Assembly: GCA_036558265.1 (NCBI GenBank)
Contig: DATBFY010000245.1
Span: 1-15,040 of the forward strand
Length of the DNA: 15,040 bases
From: RYN-433 sp036558265
GTDB lineage: Bacteria; Planctomycetota; Phycisphaerae; Tepidisphaerales; Tepidisphaeraceae
Direction: 5' to 3'
Shown here: positions 6,876 to 14,718 of the stretch, piece after piece
Layout: each line of letters starts with the position of its first letter
Numbering within the stretch: the stretch's first letter is position 1
Position numbers and translations under genes: made by a program
The notes under the pieces: generated by a model
Databases searched by the model: none
What the model was told of the DNA's origin: nothing
What the model saw: the letters and a program-made list of their open reading frames with translations, nothing else

Positions 6876-9380
6876 TTATTGCTGCGGCGGCTGCGCCTGC
6901 GGTGTGGCGCCCGATCCCGGCGCCGGCGCCGTCGGGCTGGGCACGGTCTGCGTCGTCGGGGGCACCTGATCGGGCAGCCGGCCGCGCTGCAGGCCTTCCA
7001 TGTGTTCCTGGAACGCGTGCGGATCCACCGCGCCGGGCACCAGTTTACTCCCTTCGATCTCCTGTTTCGACATGTCCTTGAGCATGTCCGGACGCTGCGC
7101 GACCAGCGGCGTCAGGAAGATCAACAGCTCGGTCTTGGTCTTGGCGGTCTGCCGACGCTTGAACGCCTCACCGACGAACGGGATGTCCCCCAGCAGCGGC
7201 ACCTTGTTGATCGTCTCGGTCTTGCGATCTTCCATCAGGCCGCCGATCACCACCGTCTGCCCGTTCTGCACGCCCACGCGGCTCTGGGCCGATCGCTTGG
7301 CGATCACCGGGGAGCTGACCGTGTCGCTGATCGGCACGGTCGTGCCGGTCAGCGCGCTGATCTCCGGGGCGACGTCCATGATCACCAGCCCCTCGGGGTT
7401 GATGTGCGGCACCACGTCCAGCAGGATGCCCACGTCGTTGTACTCGACCGTGTTGATCGTCTGGCCCGTATCGGTGATCCGGCTGTTGGTGATGAACGGC
7501 ACCTCCTGCCCGACCGTGATGCTGGCGAGCTGGTTGTCGGACGCCAGGATGTACGGGCGGCTGAGCACGTCCAGCTTCCCCAGCGTTTCCAGCGCGTGGA
7601 TCGTCTCGGTGAAGTTGGTTTCCAGGATCTGCACCACCAGGCCATTCGAAAGATTCTGCAGCCCGAAGTTCGTGCCGACCTTTTGCCCGTTACCGCTGGC
7701 GCGCAGGTTCAATACCGAGAACTCGCCGCCGATGTCGGCCGAGTTGTCGTGCGTGACCTCGGCCACCAGCACCTTGATAAGCACCTGCCCAACCGGGCGA
7801 TCCAGCTCGTCGATGACCGACTTGACCTGCTCGAAGTTCCCCGGCTTGGTGCGGACCAAGAGCGAGTTGGTATCGGGATCGGCGATGATCGTGACCTGCC
7901 CGGCCAGGTTCGCGCCGGTGCGTTGGGCGTTGGCGGAAATTCCTCCTCCGAAACCACCGCCGCCGAAGCCGCCGCCTCGGTTACCGCCGAAGCCGCCGCC
8001 GCCCCCGCCGAACCCTCCGCCACCCCCGCCGAACCCTCCGCCACCCCCGAAGCCCCCTGCCGACCCCCCGCGGCTGCCGAAGGCGCTGCCGGACCCCCCG
8101 CCCAGACCGCCTCCACCCACGCGAGAGCCGTTGGAACGCTGGTTGTTGATGGAGCTGCCGCTGGAGGAGCGGTTGCCGCCGGTGTAGGTGCCGTTGAAGA
8201 GGTAATTCATGACGCCCTCGATATTGAGGGCCTGGGCGTTCTTGAGCCGGAAGACCCGGACGACCTCGTCGGAGGCGGGGTTGTTGTCGAGGTCGTGGAG
8301 GACCTTCTCGATGATGGTGAGGGTATCGGCCGGACCACTGATGACGACGGTGTTGGTGCGGTCGTCGGAGGAGGCGGTGACCTTGGGGACGTTTCGTCGC
8401 GCGGCTCCTCCTGCGCCACCCTCACCACCCTCTCCGCCGCCCGGGCCACCGAAGCCGGGGGGCCCGCCGCCTCTACCTCCCCCTCCGCCGCCTCCGCCGA
8501 AGAAGCGGCGGAAGGGGTTGTTGCCGCGGCCCTGGTTTTGCTGGGCGTTGGCCTGTTCGCCGAAGACGTCGAGGACGAGCTTTGCGGCGGTGGCGGCGTT
8601 GGCGTACTGGAGGGGGACGACCTTGACGGAGGCCTGATCGACGACGGCGGTGTCGAGCGAGGCGACGATCTGGACGATGCGGCGGATGTTGGCGGAGGTG
8701 TCGGTGATGATCAGGGCGTTGCTGGACGCGTTGGCGGTGAAGTCGGCCTGGGGGCTGACCAGGGGCGCCATGTCGTTCTTGAGCTGCATGGCGTCTGCGG
8801 AGCGCAGGGGGATGACCTGGGTGATGAGCTCGTCGGTGTTCTTGATCTGGTTGGGATCGGCGCCGCTGTGGACGGGGATGTTGAGTTTTCGGGCGTCGCC
8901 CAGGGCGACGATCTTGAGGATGCGTTCCTGGCGAATGGCGGCGTAGCCGCTGGTGGTGCCGGCGGGGGCGCGCAGGACGGTGTTGAGCAGGTCGATCGCC
9001 TCGTCGGGCTTGACCGCCTGCTTGCTGACGAGGGTGACGCGTCCCTCGGGCTTGGCGACCTTGACGACGATGAAGCCGGCGGCGGCGGAAAGCTCGTCGA
9101 GGACCGAGTCGATGCTGGCGTCGCGGAAGTTGAGGATGAGCCCCCCACCGGGCTGGGTGGTGATGTGGCCACCCCCGTTATTGGGTCGCGTGGTCGGGGC
9201 GGCGGCGGCCTGGCCGGCGGCGGGTCGTGTGGTGGCACCCGCGCCGGCGCCCGTGGCGGGCGCGATCTGCTGGGCGCGCAGGTCGGCGAGCGGCAGCGAG
9301 ACGGCGAGGGCCAGGGTCAGGGCGGCGGCGGCGGCGCGCCGGTTCTTGGATCGAGTCACGGCACGGTCAGTGTTCTTCAT
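6876..9380 (-). CDS. gspD: Type II secretion system secretin GspD
   Basis: This 834-residue outer-membrane secretin forms the channel through which folded proteins leave the cell. It begins with a basic n-region and hydrophobic segment (residues about 1-37, cleavage near LRAQQ). An N0-like domain (ILNFRDASIDSVLDELSAAA) lies at about 78-150. It is followed by N1-N3 modules with the typical VIPLRSADA, ASSNALIITDTSANIRRI and VKVVPLQYANAATAAKLV segments, and then the secretin domain. Secretin signatures include VGQEVPFITNS, LDVVPHINPEGLVIMDVAPEIS, QNGQTVVIGGLM and VPLLGDIPFVGEAFKRR (about 725-741). Two glycine-rich insertions are striking, at about 290-327 and 417-485. The tail is Pro/Gln-rich. 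The gene lies 79 bases after the GspC-like gene. The start ATG has a weak GGAA element about 9 bases upstream. Most secretins of about 650-750 residues lack such long Gly tracts. Confidence 0.95.
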   Translation of the reverse strand: MKNTDRAVTRSKNRRAAAAALTLALAVSLPLADLRAQQIAPATGAGAGATTRPAAGQAAAAPTTRPNNGGGHITTQPGGGLILNFRDASIDSVLDELSAAAGFIVVKVAKPEGRVTLVSKQAVKPDEAIDLLNTVLRAPAGTTSGYAAIRQERILKIVALGDARKLNIPVHSGADPNQIKNTDELITQVIPLRSADAMQLKNDMAPLVSPQADFTANASSNALIITDTSANIRRIVQIVASLDTAVVDQASVKVVPLQYANAATAAKLVLDVFGEQANAQQNQGRGNNPFRRFFGGGGGGGGRGGGPPGFGGPGGGEGGEGGAGGAARRNVPKVTASSDDRTNTVVISGPADTLTIIEKVLHDLDNNPASDEVVRVFRLKNAQALNIEGVMNYLFNGTYTGGNRSSSGSSINNQRSNGSRVGGGGLGGGSGSAFGSRGGSAGGFGGGGGFGGGGGGFGGGGGGFGGNRGGGFGGGGFGGGISANAQRTGANLAGQVTIIADPDTNSLLVRTKPGNFEQVKSVIDELDRPVGQVLIKVLVAEVTHDNSADIGGEFSVLNLRASGNGQKVGTNFGLQNLSNGLVVQILETNFTETIHALETLGKLDVLSRPYILASDNQLASITVGQEVPFITNSRITDTGQTINTVEYNDVGILLDVVPHINPEGLVIMDVAPEISALTGTTVPISDTVSSPVIAKRSAQSRVGVQNGQTVVIGGLMEDRKTETINKVPLLGDIPFVGEAFKRRQTAKTKTELLIFLTPLVAQRPDMLKDMSKQEIEGSKLVPGAVDPHAFQEHMEGLQRGRLPDQVPPTTQTVPSPTAPAPGSGATPQAQPPQQ
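8002..8043 (-). repeat. Two perfect 21-bp tandem repeats in the Gly-rich part of gspD
   Basis: A 21-base unit is repeated exactly at 8002-8022 and 8023-8043 and continues in degenerate form on both sides. It encodes a seven-residue GGFGGGG-type unit of the secretin. The coding strand (minus) has several runs of three to five G in close succession, so the tract could expand or contract by slippage and could fold into a G-quadruplex. Confidence 0.8.
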
Positions 9381-9459
9381 TTTCGTTCCATTCTTCCGCG
9401 GACGGTGCGGGTCACAAATTCGGGTGGGCGAGCGAGCGATCGTTCGTTCGTGCGCGTCT
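9381..9459 (-). promoter_or_regulatory. gspC-like/gspD spacer with imperfect palindrome
   Basis: This 79-base spacer is the longest gap inside the gsp operon. It carries a 22-base imperfect palindrome at 9429-9450 (CGAGCGAG, central CGATCG, TTCGTTCG) built from two tetranucleotide repeats, with two mismatched pairs per arm. It could be a small RNA hairpin at the end of the GspC-like cistron or a protein-binding site. I see no convincing promoter. Confidence 0.3.
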
Positions 9460-10134
9460 CTATTTCTTGATTTCCTGCGCGCGGCGGAGCTTCATTTTTT
9501 CTTCGATCGAGAGGTTCGGATTGTTGGCATCGGGGAGCGGCGTTGACGGGGCGGCGCCGCCCGACGAGGCGGACGCGGCGGACGACGAAGACGACGATGA
9601 CGACGATGACGCGAACGAGCTGTAGGGGATGCCGGTCAGGGTGGTGCCGACACCGATCCAGGTCTGTTTGCCGGCGGACTCGTAGGCGATGGCGTCGATG
9701 TCGATGGCGACGATCTTGCCGCTGGCGATGGGGTCACCGACGCTGAGGCGCAGGACCTTGCCGCCCTTGATGTCCTCGAGGAAGGCGCGGAACTGCTCGT
9801 CCTCGAAGACGACGCCGGTGAGGACGAAGTTGGCCTCGGGCGTCTGGCGGAGGCGCTCGATCTCGGTCATCGGGCGGCTGCTGCCGGTGCTGGGGGCGGA
9901 CGGGACGCGGCGGTTCTTGAGGAAGATGTTGTGCTCGGTGATGACGGCGTAGCGTTCGCGGTCGCTCTCGCGGGTGGTCGGGGCGGGCGTGGCCGAGCTG
10001 GCGCCGCGGGCGGCGGGCACGATGCCGCGCGACGGGGGCGGCGGGCTCGACGGACGGTCGGCGGCGAAGGAGAGGACCGCGGCGGCGCCCAGGACGGTCG
10101 TGACCAACGTGGTGGAGAAAATCCTGCTGCTCAT
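9460..10134 (-). CDS. GspC/PilP-like periplasmic-facing T2SS protein
   Basis: This 224-residue protein starts at the ATG at 10134, 2 bases after the preceding stop. It has a short N-terminal hydrophobic segment (about 6-24, IFSTTLVTTVLGAAAVLSFA), which could be a signal peptide or an anchor, and a Pro/Ser/Ala-rich linker to about 55. A conserved EHNIFLKNRR motif (about 67-76) follows. The domain NFVLTGVVFEDEQFRAFLED...GGKVLRLSVGDPIASGKIVAIDIDAI (about 100-150) resembles the small beta-barrel homology region of GspC and PilP proteins, which contacts the secretin. Its place between the GspM-like gene and gspD fits that role. Near the C-terminus is a poly-Ser run (about 174-190). Extending the frame upstream to 10533 gives only a Pro/Arg/His-rich shadow of the previous gene. 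Sequence similarity is weak, so the GspC/PilP call relies partly on context. Confidence 0.65.
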   Translation of the reverse strand: MSSRIFSTTLVTTVLGAAAVLSFAADRPSSPPPPSRGIVPAARGASSATPAPTTRESDRERYAVITEHNIFLKNRRVPSAPSTGSSRPMTEIERLRQTPEANFVLTGVVFEDEQFRAFLEDIKGGKVLRLSVGDPIASGKIVAIDIDAIAYESAGKQTWIGVGTTLTGIPYSSFASSSSSSSSSSAASASSGGAAPSTPLPDANNPNLSIEEKMKLRRAQEIKK

Positions 10135-10136
10135 GA

Positions 10137-10727
10137 TCAATACGCCTCCCGGTAGGTGGAGATCGAGACGGGCTTGCCACCGCTGCCGGGGCCGGACTTG
10201 TCGGGCTCGGGGGCGAGGTAGACGGTGGAGATGCCCATGCTGACCTGGAGGTTGTCGCTGCCCTCGGGCCGGCTGTTGACGGTCACGTCGTTGATTCGGA
10301 TGGGGATGGTGGCGCGCTGGATGCGGAGGAGGAAGCTGCGGAACTGGGACATGTTGCAGTTGAAGGTGGCGCGATAGGTGATCTTGACGAAGTCCTTCTG
10401 CTTCTCGGTGCGCTCGGGCTTGTAGGAGAGGCTGATGCGGGCGTCCTGTGCCCAGCCGCCCAGGCTGTTGATGAACTGGCTCTCGGTGGTGGAGGGGTCG
10501 CGTTTGAGCGCGCCGGCGGTGAGCTCGGACCACTTCTTGTTGGCGTTTCGGCTGCGGGAGAAGATCTGGTCGTTTCGATAGAGCTCGGCCTGCCTGGCGG
10601 GGATGTCGATGTCGAGTTGCCTTTTCCTCTCCATGAGCGGTGTGAAGAAGAGGTAGTCGAGCGCGAAGAGGGCGACGACGGCGACGGTGCCGATGACGAT
10701 GTATCGTTCTCGTTGGGAGAGGACCAC
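10137..10727 (-). CDS. gspM: GspM/PilO-like assembly-platform protein
   Basis: This 196-residue bitopic inner-membrane protein has a short cytoplasmic tail (MVLSQRERY), one transmembrane helix at about 9-29 (YIVIGTVAVVALFALDYLFF), and a helical stretch with Arg/Glu/Asp heptad-like spacing. It ends in a ferredoxin-like periplasmic domain with KITYRATFNCNMSQFRSFLLRIQ and IPIRINDVTVNSR. This is the usual architecture of PilO and GspM. It starts with GTG at 10727, 6 bases after the GspL-like stop, with CGGAG overlapping that stop as a possible ribosome-binding site. Its product should bind the GspL-like PilN domain and help hold the secretion ATPase complex at the membrane. Confidence 0.75.
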   Translation of the reverse strand: MVLSQRERYIVIGTVAVVALFALDYLFFTPLMERKRQLDIDIPARQAELYRNDQIFSRSRNANKKWSELTAGALKRDPSTTESQFINSLGGWAQDARISLSYKPERTEKQKDFVKITYRATFNCNMSQFRSFLLRIQRATIPIRINDVTVNSRPEGSDNLQVSMGISTVYLAPEPDKSGPGSGGKPVSISTYREAY

Positions 10728-10733
10728 GGGCGA

Positions 10734-12278
10734 TTACTCCGGTGCGATGTAGCTGGCGACGATGGAAAAGGACACTTCGGCGGAGCGGTTGCCGGTGCCC
10801 TCCTGGACGGTGCTGGAGAGGAGCTGGACGTTGGCGAACTTGGGGTCCTTCTTGAGGCGTTCGACGAGCGCGCGGACCGTGCGATCGGTGTCGGCCTTGC
10901 CGGAGACGCGGATCTCACGGTTCTCCTTGCCGGCGGCGGCGTTTTGCTCGCGGGTCTCCTTGGCGCTGAAGCTGGTCACGTAGATGCGCTCGTCGTCACG
11001 GAAGAGGGTGGAGATCTCGCGCAGCGAGTCGAGGTAGGGCGGGCGGGTGTCGAAGAAGCCGCGGCCGTAGTTGGCGCGGTCGATCTTGGCCTGGGCGTCC
11101 TTGACGTCGCCCTGGGTGTCCTTGAGCTGCTTGTTGAGCTGGTCGAACTCGGACTGCTGCCTCTCGACGGCGGCGTAAAGCCCGACCCCGGCCAGGACGA
11201 GGGCAGCGCCGAGGATCACGCCCCAGGTGCTGCGGCGGCCGAAGCGGCGTTCCCTGGGTGGCGTGAGGCGGGAATGCTTGAAATCGACGGCGAGGAGCTG
11301 TGGGTCGGCGGCGGCGAGTGCCAGGGAGAGGGCGGGGGCGAAGACGTCGGCGTGCGCCGGTGCGGCGGTGGCGGCGACGGGATCGCCGTCGGCAGCGAGG
11401 GCGTCGGGCTCGGCCTCGACGCCCAGGGTCGCCAGGGCATCGCCGGCGCGGACGGAGAGGCCGGAGCGGGTGGCGAGCTCGCCGACCTGCTCGGGGGAGA
11501 GTCCGACGCCGTCCCAGAGGAGCAGCTCGCGGGCGACGGGCATGCCGTTGGCACGGGTTAGGGCGACGTTGCGGCCGAGCTCGGAGGCGAGCGGGGCGAC
11601 GTTGACGGGCCCGTGGCCGTTGACGGCCATGACCGAGACGTGGCGGAGCATCTTGGGCGAGCCCTGGTGGCGCCAGACCATTTCTGCGCCCTGGCGTCCG
11701 AGGACGAGCATGGGCGCATCGTCCTGGGCATCGCGGGCGCCGCGGGCGAGGGCGAGCGCGGAGGAGGTGATGGCGGCGGGGACCAGCCCGGCGGAGCGGG
11801 CGAGGCGGTCGAGCTGATCGATGCGCTGGCGGAGGACGCCGACGAGCAGGACGCGGTTGCTCTGCTTGGGGTCGGGGTGACCGGCGTAGTCGAAGACCAG
11901 CTCACCGCTCTCGCTGACGGCGAGGCGTTCGGCCTGGAGGCGGAGCATGGCGCGTGCCTCGTCCTCGCCGGAGGGGGGGATCTCGCGTTCCATGGCGATG
12001 AGCCACTTTGCGGGGATGCCGACGACGGCGCGGGAGGCGGCAAAGCCCTTGTCGCGGAGGAAGCCGCTCAGCGCCTCCCCCAGCGGCTCGGGCTTGTCGA
12101 GCGAGAGCCCCTGTGGGACGGCGAAGGTGGCGAGCCGTCGGACGACGACGCGACCGCCGGCGCCACCGCCGGCTCCGCCGCTACCGCGGCGATTGCCGGC
12201 GCCCGGGCCGAGCTCGGCACAGGCGATGGCGCGGTCGGTGACCGACAGCCCGAGAAAACCCGTAGAGCGTAGCTTCAT
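10734..12278 (-). CDS. gspL: GspL-like PilM-PilN fusion protein
   Basis: This 514-residue protein joins a cytoplasmic actin-like PilM domain to a PilN-type membrane/periplasmic domain, the architecture of GspL. The N-terminus reads LRSTGFLGLSVTDRAIACAEL, an actin-fold first strand. VVGIPAKWLIAMEREIP near 85-101 and VSESGELVFDYAG are PilM-like. One transmembrane helix lies at about 349-371 (WGVILGAALVLAGVGLYAAV). A charged coiled coil (EFDQLNKQLKDTQGDVKDAQ) follows, then a PilN-like domain (YLDSLREISTLF, IYVTSFSAKE, RTVRALVERLKKDPKF). The ATG at 12278 overlaps the gspK stop by four bases (ATGA), which decides the start; the frame extends upstream to 12383 only as a shadow of gspK. A short Gly-rich loop interrupts the actin domain (about 25-45). 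It should link the secretion ATPase to the periplasmic parts. Confidence 0.8.
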   Translation of the reverse strand: MKLRSTGFLGLSVTDRAIACAELGPGAGNRRGSGGAGGGAGGRVVVRRLATFAVPQGLSLDKPEPLGEALSGFLRDKGFAASRAVVGIPAKWLIAMEREIPPSGEDEARAMLRLQAERLAVSESGELVFDYAGHPDPKQSNRVLLVGVLRQRIDQLDRLARSAGLVPAAITSSALALARGARDAQDDAPMLVLGRQGAEMVWRHQGSPKMLRHVSVMAVNGHGPVNVAPLASELGRNVALTRANGMPVARELLLWDGVGLSPEQVGELATRSGLSVRAGDALATLGVEAEPDALAADGDPVAATAAPAHADVFAPALSLALAAADPQLLAVDFKHSRLTPPRERRFGRRSTWGVILGAALVLAGVGLYAAVERQQSEFDQLNKQLKDTQGDVKDAQAKIDRANYGRGFFDTRPPYLDSLREISTLFRDDERIYVTSFSAKETREQNAAAGKENREIRVSGKADTDRTVRALVERLKKDPKFANVQLLSSTVQEGTGNRSAEVSFSIVASYIAPE

Positions 12279-14035
12279 CTGGCGTTGCCTCCCGGAACGG
12301 AACTCAGACCGGACAGGTTTCCCGCCGAGCCCGGCCCCTGGCCGGCGCGGAGCGAGGCGAGGATCTGCTGGTCCATGGGCCATCCGCGGTCGGTGAGCTC
12401 GCGGCGGTAAATGATCTGCGGGGACGAGGACGACGCGTCGATGACGATGCGGACGCGTTTGAAGGCGCGGCCGTTGCCACTGACGGCGACGATGTCGGCC
12501 GAGAACTGGTTGGACGTGCTGGTGATCAGGGTTCCCAGGCCGACGGCCTTCTTGTCGAGGGCCGTGGCGACCCAGGACATGGATGCCTGCCCGGCCGTCG
12601 CGGAGGACGTGGCGGTCTGGCGCTGGGCGATGAGCTTGTCGACGTCGGAGGATTCGAGCCCGGGCAGGGTCATGAGGACGTCACGGGGCGCGGTGTTGAC
12701 GTTGATGCGGCCCTTGGCTGCGCCGGTGGTGGTGGTGATCGAGTTGAAGATCTTGTCGAACTCATCGGGCTTGAGGCCGGTCTTGAAATAAAAGTCGAAG
12801 ACGTCGACGAAGCGTGTGCCGCGGCCGATGGAATCGACGATCTGGTCGCCGCGGGTGTTGCCGAGCTGGTTTTCGAGGAGCTGGCGAAGGCGGTCGCGGT
12901 CGCCGGTGCCGGCGTTGGCGCCGGCGGCGGAGCTGCCGGTTCGCCCAGCGGCGGTGCTGCCAGCGGCGCTACCGGTCCTGCCGGTGTTGCCGCCGGTCTG
13001 TGCGGCATCGAGCTGATTGATGTTGATCTTGCCGCCGCCACCCCCGGCGGCGCCCCCGCCAGAGCCGGAGGCGGAGCCGGTACCGGTGGTCGTGGCGCCG
13101 GCGGGCTCGTTGCTGTAAACGGTGAGAAGGTCGTAGAGGCCGTTGGCGGTCTGAAGGTCGCTCATCATCCGGCTATTGGATTGCTGGAAGGAGGCGGCCT
13201 GCCCGAGGGGGACGGCGGCGGCGGCGCCATTGCCGCCGTCGGTGGCTGCGCCCGTGCCGGCGTTGGCGCCGTAGAGCAAGTCGCGCGACATGCCCTGGAC
13301 GAGCAGCATTTCCTCGACGGTTTCGAACGGGGCGTGCTTGGCGGTGTAGCCGAGGCTGGAGTAGGACGTGTTGGACGAGCCGCCGGAGGAGGATTCGGTG
13401 CGCCAGTCGATGATCGCGTTGGCGACATCGTCGGTCATGTTGGGGAGGCGGATGAGGGGTTCGTACTCGGCGGTGTTGATGTTGAGCTTGCCGGCCTCGT
13501 CAACCAGGCCGAAGAGGGGCTGGTCGGTGTCGCCGTAGTTGGGGCGGACGATCCAGAAGAAGCCCTCGCCGACGGGTACGGCGGCGAAGTAATCCTGGGT
13601 GATGTCTGCGAGCGAGTCCTTCTGCTCGGTGAGGATGGCCAGGACGTACTGCTCTGCGCCGCGTTCGACGGACGAGGCCTGGAGGGCGGCGGCGAGGTTG
13701 GCGGAGGCGACGGCCTCGACGCGCTGGGAGCGGCAGAAGACCACGACGATGGCGGCGAGGGTGAAGACGATGAGCATGGTCACGATGAGGATCGTGCCAT
13801 GACGGCGGTGGCGGGGCGGATGTCTGAGGAGACGCTCACCCCGACCCGCTCGCGGGCGGTCGCCAATTCCGCTCGCTTCTCCCGGAGTACCGGGAGAGGG
13901 GGCAGAAGCTCGGACGGAGCCTCGCCCTCCCGGAATGCCGGAAGAGGGAGAAAGGCCCCTCACCCCGACCCTCTCCCGGAGTACCGGGCGAGGGAGAACA
14001 GGGGAAGGACGCGCTGTTGACGTTGCCGGGGTCAT
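12275..14035 (-). CDS. gspK: Type II secretion minor pseudopilin GspK with repeat-derived 80-residue leader
   Basis: From the ATG at 14035, which overlaps the gspJ stop as ATGA, this is a 586-residue protein. The prepilin peptidase site is RHRRHG|TILIVTMLIVFTLAAIVVV, with cleavage after Gly80; as in other GspK proteins there is no Glu at +5. Two GspK-type helix-hairpin segments follow: KLNINTAEYEPLIRLPNM and RINVNTAPRDVLMTLPGLE. Between them is a Gly/Ser/Thr/Ala-rich insertion (about 310-380). GspK caps the pseudopilus tip with GspI and GspJ. The leader is abnormal: prepilin leaders are normally under about 30 residues, but here most of residues 12-68 comes from a dispersed palindromic repeat in the DNA. 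The only other in-frame start I see is a GTG near codon 25, still inside the repeat, so the repeat appears to be translated. Total length is longer than typical (about 320-350) because of leader and insertion. Confidence 0.85.
   Translation of the reverse strand: MTPATSTARPSPVLPRPVLRERVGVRGLSPSSGIPGGRGSVRASAPSPGTPGEASGIGDRPRAGRGERLLRHPPRHRRHGTILIVTMLIVFTLAAIVVVFCRSQRVEAVASANLAAALQASSVERGAEQYVLAILTEQKDSLADITQDYFAAVPVGEGFFWIVRPNYGDTDQPLFGLVDEAGKLNINTAEYEPLIRLPNMTDDVANAIIDWRTESSSGGSSNTSYSSLGYTAKHAPFETVEEMLLVQGMSRDLLYGANAGTGAATDGGNGAAAAVPLGQAASFQQSNSRMMSDLQTANGLYDLLTVYSNEPAGATTTGTGSASGSGGGAAGGGGGKININQLDAAQTGGNTGRTGSAAGSTAAGRTGSSAAGANAGTGDRDRLRQLLENQLGNTRGDQIVDSIGRGTRFVDVFDFYFKTGLKPDEFDKIFNSITTTTGAAKGRINVNTAPRDVLMTLPGLESSDVDKLIAQRQTATSSATAGQASMSWVATALDKKAVGLGTLITSTSNQFSADIVAVSGNGRAFKRVRIVIDASSSSPQIIYRRELTDRGWPMDQQILASLRAGQGPGSAGNLSGLSSVPGGNAR
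13834..13996. repeat. Dispersed palindromic repeat cluster inside the gspK leader
   Basis: Three copies of an 18-base palindrome (CTCCCGG, 4-base loop, CCGGGAG) start at 13879, 13927 and 13973, 46-48 bases apart. The first is perfect; the other two have one or two changes. The 13-base string CTCACCCCGACCC occurs at 13835 and again at 13959. Strings of this type ('CTCACCCCGACCCTCTCCCGGAG', peptides such as PHPDPLPEYR) are, from memory, a common dispersed repeat in Planctomycetes and related genomes. The cluster is in frame within gspK. Confidence 0.85.
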
Positions 14036-14718
14036 TGCAGGCCTCCGGTGGTGTCGGTGGCGGGCTTGGCGCAGGCGAGGGGGAAGACGCGGGTGATGCG
14101 GTAGGGCGCGGTGGCCTGGCCGGGGCGCGGGTTGGGATAGTCGAGGTCGAGTGTCATCTCGATGGCGAGGGGGAGGACGTCGCCGACGGTGGTGGAGTCC
14201 CACTCGTCCTGCCAGGTGGTGCCGTCGAAGTAGCGGAGGGTGAAGGAGCGGACGCCGCGGCAGAGGACCTCTTCTTCGGGCTGGGTTTCCTGCTGGGCCA
14301 GCACGGGGAGATTGCGGGTGATCTGGCGGACCAGGACCGGGGGGTTGAGATCGGTGCGGACGAGGAGGTCAATGCGGCGGACGCCCTCGGCGAACGGGCC
14401 GTTGTCCGGCGTGCCGTCGTAACCGACGGTGTAGAACTCGAGCTGGTCGGCGCGGCCGCTGCCGGCGGGCTGGGAGACGCCGACGAATTGCCCGGCGAGG
14501 GTGCCGGTCGGTGGGAGGACGGATTCGAGGTCCTGTCGGATGAGGTCGCCGGCGATGGTGGCGGCGCGGACCGGGCCGACGTTTGCGGCGGCGGACTCCT
14601 TGGCGCGCATGGCGATGGTCAGGCTCATGTAGAGCGAGAGGCCGAGCATGGCCATCATGGCCATGGCGAGGGTGATCTCGAGGAGGGTGAAGGCGGGGCG
14701 GCATCGGCGGGCGGTCAT
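14032..14718 (-). CDS. gspJ: Type II secretion minor pseudopilin GspJ
   Basis: This 228-residue pseudopilin begins at the ATG at 14718, which overlaps the gspI stop by four bases (ATGA). The class III signal is MTARRCRPA|FTLLEITLAMAMMAMLG, with Glu at +5 of the mature protein and Ala rather than Gly at -1. A hydrophobic helix to about residue 35 follows. The soluble domain contains AATIAGDLIRQDLESVLPP, QLEFYTVGYD, GVRRIDLLVR and LCRGVRSFTLRYFDGTTWQDEWDS, which is typical GspJ sequence (a calculated-force 'RYFDG..W...W' element near the C-terminal third). It should form the pseudopilus tip with GspI and GspK. The frame continues upstream to 14937 only as a shadow of gspI. Confidence 0.88.
   Translation of the reverse strand: MTARRCRPAFTLLEITLAMAMMAMLGLSLYMSLTIAMRAKESAAANVGPVRAATIAGDLIRQDLESVLPPTGTLAGQFVGVSQPAGSGRADQLEFYTVGYDGTPDNGPFAEGVRRIDLLVRTDLNPPVLVRQITRNLPVLAQQETQPEEEVLCRGVRSFTLRYFDGTTWQDEWDSTTVGDVLPLAIEMTLDLDYPNPRPGQATAPYRITRVFPLACAKPATDTTGGLQ

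Noticed and set aside
8002..8043. Tandem units considered as part of a CRISPR or satellite array
   Set aside because: They are in frame, encode Gly-rich protein, and have no spacers.
6639..9470. 943-codon plus-strand frame opposite gspD
   Set aside because: Very long, but its composition (GDDLDD, VGVLEGDD repeats) is the complement of the secretin's coding sequence and it shows no domain.
9583..9612. GAC/GAT trinucleotide run as a regulatory microsatellite
   Set aside because: It is explained as codons of the poly-Ser tract in the GspC-like protein on the minus strand.
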